Shown here: positions 60,784-64,000 of the stretch, piece after piece
Position numbering within the stretch: position 1 is the stretch's first letter
Layout: each line of letters starts with the position of its first letter
NCBI GenBank assembly: GCA_006844605.1
Contig: SPJN01000016.1
Span: forward strand, 1 to 64,000
Reading direction: 5' to 3'
Length of the DNA stretch: 64,000 nt
Source of the DNA: Hyphomicrobiales bacterium
Lineage (GTDB): Bacteria > Pseudomonadota > Alphaproteobacteria > SPJN01
Position numbers and translations under genes: made by a program
The notes under the pieces: model-generated
What the model saw: only the letters and a program-made list of their open reading frames with translations
What the model was told of the DNA's origin: nothing
Database searches by the model: none

Positions 60784-61205
60784 GTATTTCGATGCCAGTT
60801 AAGACGCGGAATGTCGATGGCCGGGCAGCGGTTCATAACCATATCAAGTCCGGCAGCTTCGGCCCTTGTCGCGCAGTCATGATCGACTAAATCCAGTTGA
60901 AACCAAAGTGACTTGGCACCAATGGCAATTGCCTCATCCGTAATGGCGGGCAGGGCGCTTTTTTCGCGAAAGACATCGACCATATCGATCGGGCCGGGAA
61001 TATCTGAAAGGCTGGCATAGGTCATCTGGCCCATCAGCATTTCGCCTGCAAAGCCGGGATTGACGGGCACAACCTCAAATCCGCTGGCAAGCAGAAAGGC
61101 CATGACTTCATTACTTGGGCGCTCAGGCTTTTTACTTGCGCCAACAAGGGCGATGCGCTGTGTGCGGTCGAACAGCGCGCGTAGGTCATCATCGGTTTCC
61201 AGCAT
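60771..61205 (-). CDS. CoA-binding domain protein (YccU-like)
   Basis: The 144-residue protein is a CoA_binding_2 (Rossmann) domain: IALVGASKKPERPSNEVMAFLLASGFEVVPVNPG at the N-terminus and GPIDMVDVFREKSALPAITDEAI, ending MNRCPAIDIPRL with the conserved RCP. The family binds CoA-like nucleotides; its role is unknown. It lies 27 bp downstream of the crotonase-like gene on the same strand, so the two may act on CoA compounds together. Confidence 0.85.
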   Translation of the reverse strand: MLETDDDLRALFDRTQRIALVGASKKPERPSNEVMAFLLASGFEVVPVNPGFAGEMLMGQMTYASLSDIPGPIDMVDVFREKSALPAITDEAIAIGAKSLWFQLDLVDHDCATRAEAAGLDMVMNRCPAIDIPRLNWHRNTHPK

Positions 61206-61232
61206 GGGGTGGTGTAATCCTGATCGGTTCAG

Positions 61233-62045
61233 TTAACGGGCAAGGTTGGCACCGCCATGCGACCAGATCGGATGGCGTTTGTCGCGAAAGGCGCTGATGC
61301 CCTCAACCGCTTCGTCGCGCATCAGATTGTTGGACATGATGTCGGTTGCCACGTCATAGGCGCGCTCAAGCGGCAAGTCGCGGGTTTGGCGAATGGCGTC
61401 CTTGCCCAACAGCAAAATCTGGCGCGGTTTTTCGGCGATGGTGCGGGCGATGGCCAGCGTGGCGTCATCAATATCATAATCATCAAACACGCGGGATATC
61501 AGCCCCGCCTCGCGCGCCTGATCTGCAGTCATAGGTTCCGCCGTCATAAGCATGTCTGCGGCCGCCTTGGCATGGACCGTGCGGGTGATGGGGATCATCG
61601 GCGTTGTGCAGAACAGGCCGATATTGACCCCCGGCGTAGCGAATTTGGCTGATCGGGCAGCCACTGCCATATCGCATTGGGCGACAAGCTGGCAGCCCGC
61701 AGCCGTGGCCATGCCCTGAACCGACGCCAAAACAGGTTGGGGCAGGGCGGCGATTTTTTTCATCATGCGCGAGCAGCTTTCGATCACTTCCCGTAATGCG
61801 GCCTTGCCCTCGTCAGGGCCATTACGCTTATCGACAATCTCGCCCAAATCGTGCCCGGCACAAAACACCGTGCCTTCTGCGCGTAGAACAACCAGATTGG
61901 TTTTGTCATCTGTTGCGATTTCGGTGAACGCCTCATCCAACGCTGCAATCAGGTCATCATTCAGCGCATTCCGGCTGTTGGGCCGGTTCATCGTTAAAAA
62001 GCGAATGGCGCCATCCTGTTGGCTGATAAGTACCGGTTCTGTCAT
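61233..62045 (-). CDS. Enoyl-CoA hydratase/isomerase family protein lacking catalytic glutamates
   Basis: The 270-residue protein has the crotonase fold with oxyanion-hole motifs FCAGHDLGE near 60 and QGMATAAGCQLVAQCDMAVAA near 105. The two active-site glutamates of enoyl-CoA hydratase appear replaced: GCEL reads GCQL, and the QPEI position reads TPGVNIG. In this it resembles the ECHDC3 group. It may catalyse a different CoA reaction or none. It is divergent from the thioesterase gene over 90 bp. Confidence 0.88.
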   Translation of the reverse strand: MTEPVLISQQDGAIRFLTMNRPNSRNALNDDLIAALDEAFTEIATDDKTNLVVLRAEGTVFCAGHDLGEIVDKRNGPDEGKAALREVIESCSRMMKKIAALPQPVLASVQGMATAAGCQLVAQCDMAVAARSAKFATPGVNIGLFCTTPMIPITRTVHAKAAADMLMTAEPMTADQAREAGLISRVFDDYDIDDATLAIARTIAEKPRQILLLGKDAIRQTRDLPLERAYDVATDIMSNNLMRDEAVEGISAFRDKRHPIWSHGGANLAR

Positions 62046-62135
62046 GATTGCCCCCTGTTATGGTCTATGGACAATATGCTACTGCCTGTTGGGAAACATT
62101 CAATCGCTTTTCAAGCCGATGGGGACACTTAATCG

Positions 62136-62600
62136 ATGCAAACCTTCAAACCTGCCTTAACAGCTGAAGACCTGACGCAATTTCTTGCTGCCGCCTTTCC
62201 CCAAATGGATGAAAGCTGGGCGCCGAAAATTCTGCGCGTGGATGAGCAGGGGGTCCATATGGTCAAACCCTATGAAGATAGCCAATTACGCCCCGGGGGC
62301 ACATTATCTGGGCCGACCATGATGACATTGGTTGATACAGGTATGTATATGGCGGTTGCGGCGGTGATTGGTCCTGAATCCATGGCCGTGACGTCAAGCT
62401 TGCAGATCGACTTTCTGAACCGGGCCGACCCGGTGGACCTTAACATACGGTGTTGGTTGACTAAATTGGGTCGGTCTTTGGCTGTGGGGCGGGCCGAATT
62501 ATGGTCCGCAGGTAGCGATAGATTGTGCGCGCAGGCGTCGGTCACATACTCCCTCGTGCGGACAAATAAGGATGCGGCTAAGGATGCGGTGAATAGTTGA
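62136..62600 (+). CDS. PaaI-type hotdog-fold thioesterase
   Basis: The 154-residue protein is a single hotdog domain: RPGGTLSGPTMMTLVDTGMYMAVAAVIG holds the family helix and catalytic region, followed by VTSSLQIDFLNRADPVDLNIR and AELWSAGSDRLCAQASVTYSL. These enzymes hydrolyse acyl-CoAs, commonly aryl- or acetyl-type. Substrate is not deducible. With the crotonase-like and CoA-binding genes next to it, a small CoA-thioester neighbourhood is plausible. Confidence 0.88.
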   Translation: MQTFKPALTAEDLTQFLAAAFPQMDESWAPKILRVDEQGVHMVKPYEDSQLRPGGTLSGPTMMTLVDTGMYMAVAAVIGPESMAVTSSLQIDFLNRADPVDLNIRCWLTKLGRSLAVGRAELWSAGSDRLCAQASVTYSLVRTNKDAAKDAVNS

Positions 62601-62662
62601 GGTAATTATTTACCGTATTTGTAACTGTTTGACGCATAGGGGTTTTTCCGCCCATTTGTTGA

Positions 62663-62690
62663 TTGACTTGATGCGCCCGGTGGCTATGAT
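62663..62690 (+). promoter_or_regulatory. Probable sigma-70 promoter of rplM-rpsI
   Basis: TTGACT (62663-62668), a 16-bp spacer and TATGAT (62685-62690) match the -35 and -10 consensus closely. It lies 66 bp upstream of the rplM start, within the 156-bp gap after the thioesterase gene. Confidence 0.7.
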
Positions 62691-62756
62691 CCGCGTCGAT
62701 TGAAGGCTGCCCGTAGATTTTGTGCGGGTGCAAGAAGCGAATGAAAGGGACGCGCC

Positions 62757-63221
62757 ATGAAAACATTTTCGGCGACGCCTAATGACATTGATAAAAAGTG
62801 GATCCTGATCGACGCAGAAGATCTGGTTGTTGGCCGTTTGGCGGCTATCATTGCAACCCGTCTGCGCGGCAAGCATCTGCCGATTTTCACACCCAGCATC
62901 GACTGCGGTGACAATGTTATTGTGGTAAATGCAGACAAGGTTCACTTCACCGGTAAGAAGTGGGCAGACAAGAAATACTATTGGCACACCGGTTATCCCG
63001 GCGGCATCAAGGAACGGACAGCAGAAAAATTGCTGGAAGGTCCGCGCCCCGAAGCCGTGGTGAAGAAGGCCGTACAGCGCATGTTGCCTAGCGGCGCGCT
63101 GGGTCATCAGCTGCTGTCAAACCTGAAGGTTTACACAGGACCCGACCATCCCCACGCAGGACAGGATCCGGAAGTCCTTGATGTGGCATCCATGAACGCC
63201 AAAAACGTGCGGAGGGGTTAA
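62757..63221 (+). CDS. rplM: 50S ribosomal protein L13
   Basis: The 154-residue L13 begins [29 protein letters not shown] and contains the family signature region around [34 protein letters not shown] (quoted in part: [15 protein letters not shown]) and [23 protein letters not shown] upstream is a strong ribosome-binding site. It is followed by rpsI after 2 bp, the universal L13-S9 operon. Confidence 0.98.
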   Translation: MKTFSATPNDIDKKWILIDAEDLVVGRLAAIIATRLRGKHLPIFTPSIDCGDNVIVVNADKVHFTGKKWADKKYYWHTGYPGGIKERTAEKLLEGPRPEAVVKKAVQRMLPSGALGHQLLSNLKVYTGPDHPHAGQDPEVLDVASMNAKNVRRG

Positions 63222-63223
63222 GC

Positions 63224-63724
63224 ATGACCGAAGAAACCCAAACATTGGACTCACTTGAAGATCTGGGCGGCGCAACAGGTGCCGCGGCTGTTGAGGCTGT
63301 TGAAGTTGTAACACCCGCAGAACCGCAGATCGACGAACATGGTCGTGCCTACGCCACTGGCAAGCGTAAGGATGCGGTTGCCCGCGTCTGGATCAAGCCC
63401 GGCTCAGGCAAGATCACTGTGAACGGTCGCGACGGTGCGCAGTATTTCGCACGCCCGACCCTGCAGATGTTGTTGCAGCAGCCGTTCGAAACGGTTGAGC
63501 GTAAGGACCAGTATGACGTGATCTGCACCGTTAAAGGTGGCGGTCTGTCAGGTCAGGCCGGTGCCGTACGTCACGGTATCTCAAAGGCACTCGTTAATTT
63601 CGAGCCGACCTTGCGCCCGATCCTGAAGCAGAACGGCTTCCTGACACGCGATGCACGTGTTGTTGAACGTAAGAAATACGGTCGCGCGAAAGCCCGTCGT
63701 AGCTTCCAGTTCTCAAAGCGTTAA
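63224..63724 (+). CDS. rpsI: 30S ribosomal protein S9
   Basis: S9 sits at the decoding centre with its C-terminal tail. The 166-residue protein has an N-terminal acidic and Ala/Val-rich extension (about 1-40, common in alphaproteobacteria) before the conserved [21 protein letters not shown] and ends [14 protein letters not shown] as expected. Co-transcribed with rplM; a terminator follows. Confidence 0.98.
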   Translation: MTEETQTLDSLEDLGGATGAAAVEAVEVVTPAEPQIDEHGRAYATGKRKDAVARVWIKPGSGKITVNGRDGAQYFARPTLQMLLQQPFETVERKDQYDVICTVKGGGLSGQAGAVRHGISKALVNFEPTLRPILKQNGFLTRDARVVERKKYGRAKARRSFQFSKR

Positions 63725-63748
63725 GCTTTATCAAAGCATTCACGAAGA

Positions 63749-63780
63749 AGCCCGACGGTTCTGCCGCCGGGCTTTTTCTT
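63749..63780 (+). terminator. Rho-independent terminator of rplM-rpsI
   Basis: AGCCCG (63749-63754) pairs with CGGGCT (63768-63773), with an inner GG/CC pairing, and TTTTTCTT follows. It lies 24 bp after the S9 stop. Confidence 0.85.
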
Positions 63781-63839
63781 TGCCTGAAATGTTGGTGCGC
63801 GGCGATAAAGAAAACCGCGTCAAAAAATCTAAATCCGAC

Positions 63840-64000
63840 CTAGCCGATAATCGTCTTCAACATGGTCTCGTAGTCTTCCGGTGTTGCCGGGACCGGGTTT
63901 GTATAGTGGGCAAGGTCCGTGCTGGCATAGGCCACCAAATCGGGGATCATGTCTGTGGTGATGCCCATTTCCCCGAAGGAGGATGGCAGGCCCAGCTTTT
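63840..64000 (-). CDS. C-terminal end of an iron-containing alcohol dehydrogenase family protein, truncated by the window edge
   Basis: Not in the ORF track. On the minus strand a frame runs from the window edge to TAG at 63842-63840. The 52 or so residues begin KLGLPSSFGEMGI and include DMIPDLVAYASTD, then NPVPATPEDYETMLKTIIG. This is the usual C-terminal layout of Fe-type (group III) alcohol dehydrogenases: LGLP, a helix, NPRP-like turn, and a final TxEDxxxLL helix. The catalytic and metal-binding parts lie outside the window, so substrate is unknown. It is convergent with rpsI. Confidence 0.7.
   Translation of the reverse strand, partial: KLGLPSSFGEMGITTDMIPDLVAYASTDLAHYTNPVPATPEDYETMLKTIIG

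Overview
This window looks like a conserved housekeeping stretch of an alphaproteobacterial chromosome. Three lines of evidence point there. First, gene order is typical: ppiD-trpE-trpG-trpD-trpC-moaC-moeA-lexA, tpiA-secG-pyrG-kdsA-eno-ftsB-pdhABC-lpd-lipA, and ispDF-dusB-ntrBC-ntrYX-trkAH-dat-hfq-hflX. Second, the pyruvate dehydrogenase E1 beta subunit carries an N-terminal lipoyl domain and IspD is fused to IspF. Third, a near-match to the alphaproteobacterial GTTC-N7-GTTC SOS box lies in front of lexA. The lipid A genes (lpxB, kdsA) and bamE show a Gram-negative envelope, and ctaA and a cytochrome bc1 assembly factor show aerobic respiration. The sequence does not settle the genus; a marine Rhodospirillales- or SAR116-like lineage is only a guess. 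Coding density is high, and I see no insertion sequence, prophage, CRISPR array or integrase.  Layout: (1) 1-4.6 kb: end of lpxB, a glyoxalase I gene, then gltA and gltX on the minus strand. (2) 4.6-15.3 kb: comEC on plus, then a long minus-strand operon running ppiD, trpE, trpG, trpD, trpC, moaC, moeA, followed by lexA behind its own probable operator. (3) 15.5-30.9 kb: plus-strand central metabolism (tpiA, secG, pyrG, kdsA, an NSS-type sodium symporter, eno, ftsB-like, the complete PDH complex, lipA, a COQ10/RatA-like START protein, a GST), with cutA on minus. (4) 30.9-33.3 kb: minus-strand pncC/cinA, pgpA and ispDF. (5) 33.5-47.2 kb: dusB, the two nitrogen-related two-component systems NtrBC and NtrYX, the TrkA/TrkH potassium uptake system, D-amino-acid transaminase, hfq and hflX. 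(6) 47.3-50.1 kb: soluble and membrane-bound pyrophosphatases side by side. (7) 50.2-56.6 kb: envelope and lipid genes (bamE, yceD, rpmF, plsX, fabH, ihfA, a MerR regulator) and tRNA-Pro(GGG). (8) 57-64 kb: a phasin-like protein with a histone H1-like tail, an SDR, DUF2842-ctaA-DUF3445, a CoA-binding protein, a crotonase-fold protein, a hotdog thioesterase, rplM-rpsI, and the 3' end of an iron-type alcohol dehydrogenase that is missing from the ORF track.  How the genes fit together: enolase, triose-phosphate isomerase, PDH with its own E3 and lipoyl synthase, and citrate synthase form a glycolysis-to-TCA set. The trp genes are co-transcribed with molybdenum-cofactor genes. ntrB/ntrC/ntrY/ntrX join nitrogen sensing to trkAH and to the RNA chaperone gene hfq.  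The least expected features are small. They are a dispersed, structured intergenic repeat (22.4 and 30.1 kb), the H1-tailed phasin, two duplicated gene 3' ends (lexA and bamE), a pair of competing hairpins in the hppA leader, an NtrX without a GAFTGA loop, a crotonase-like protein without either catalytic glutamate, and a DUF3445 haem-enzyme gene translationally coupled to haem A synthase. I found no clearly new multi-gene system.
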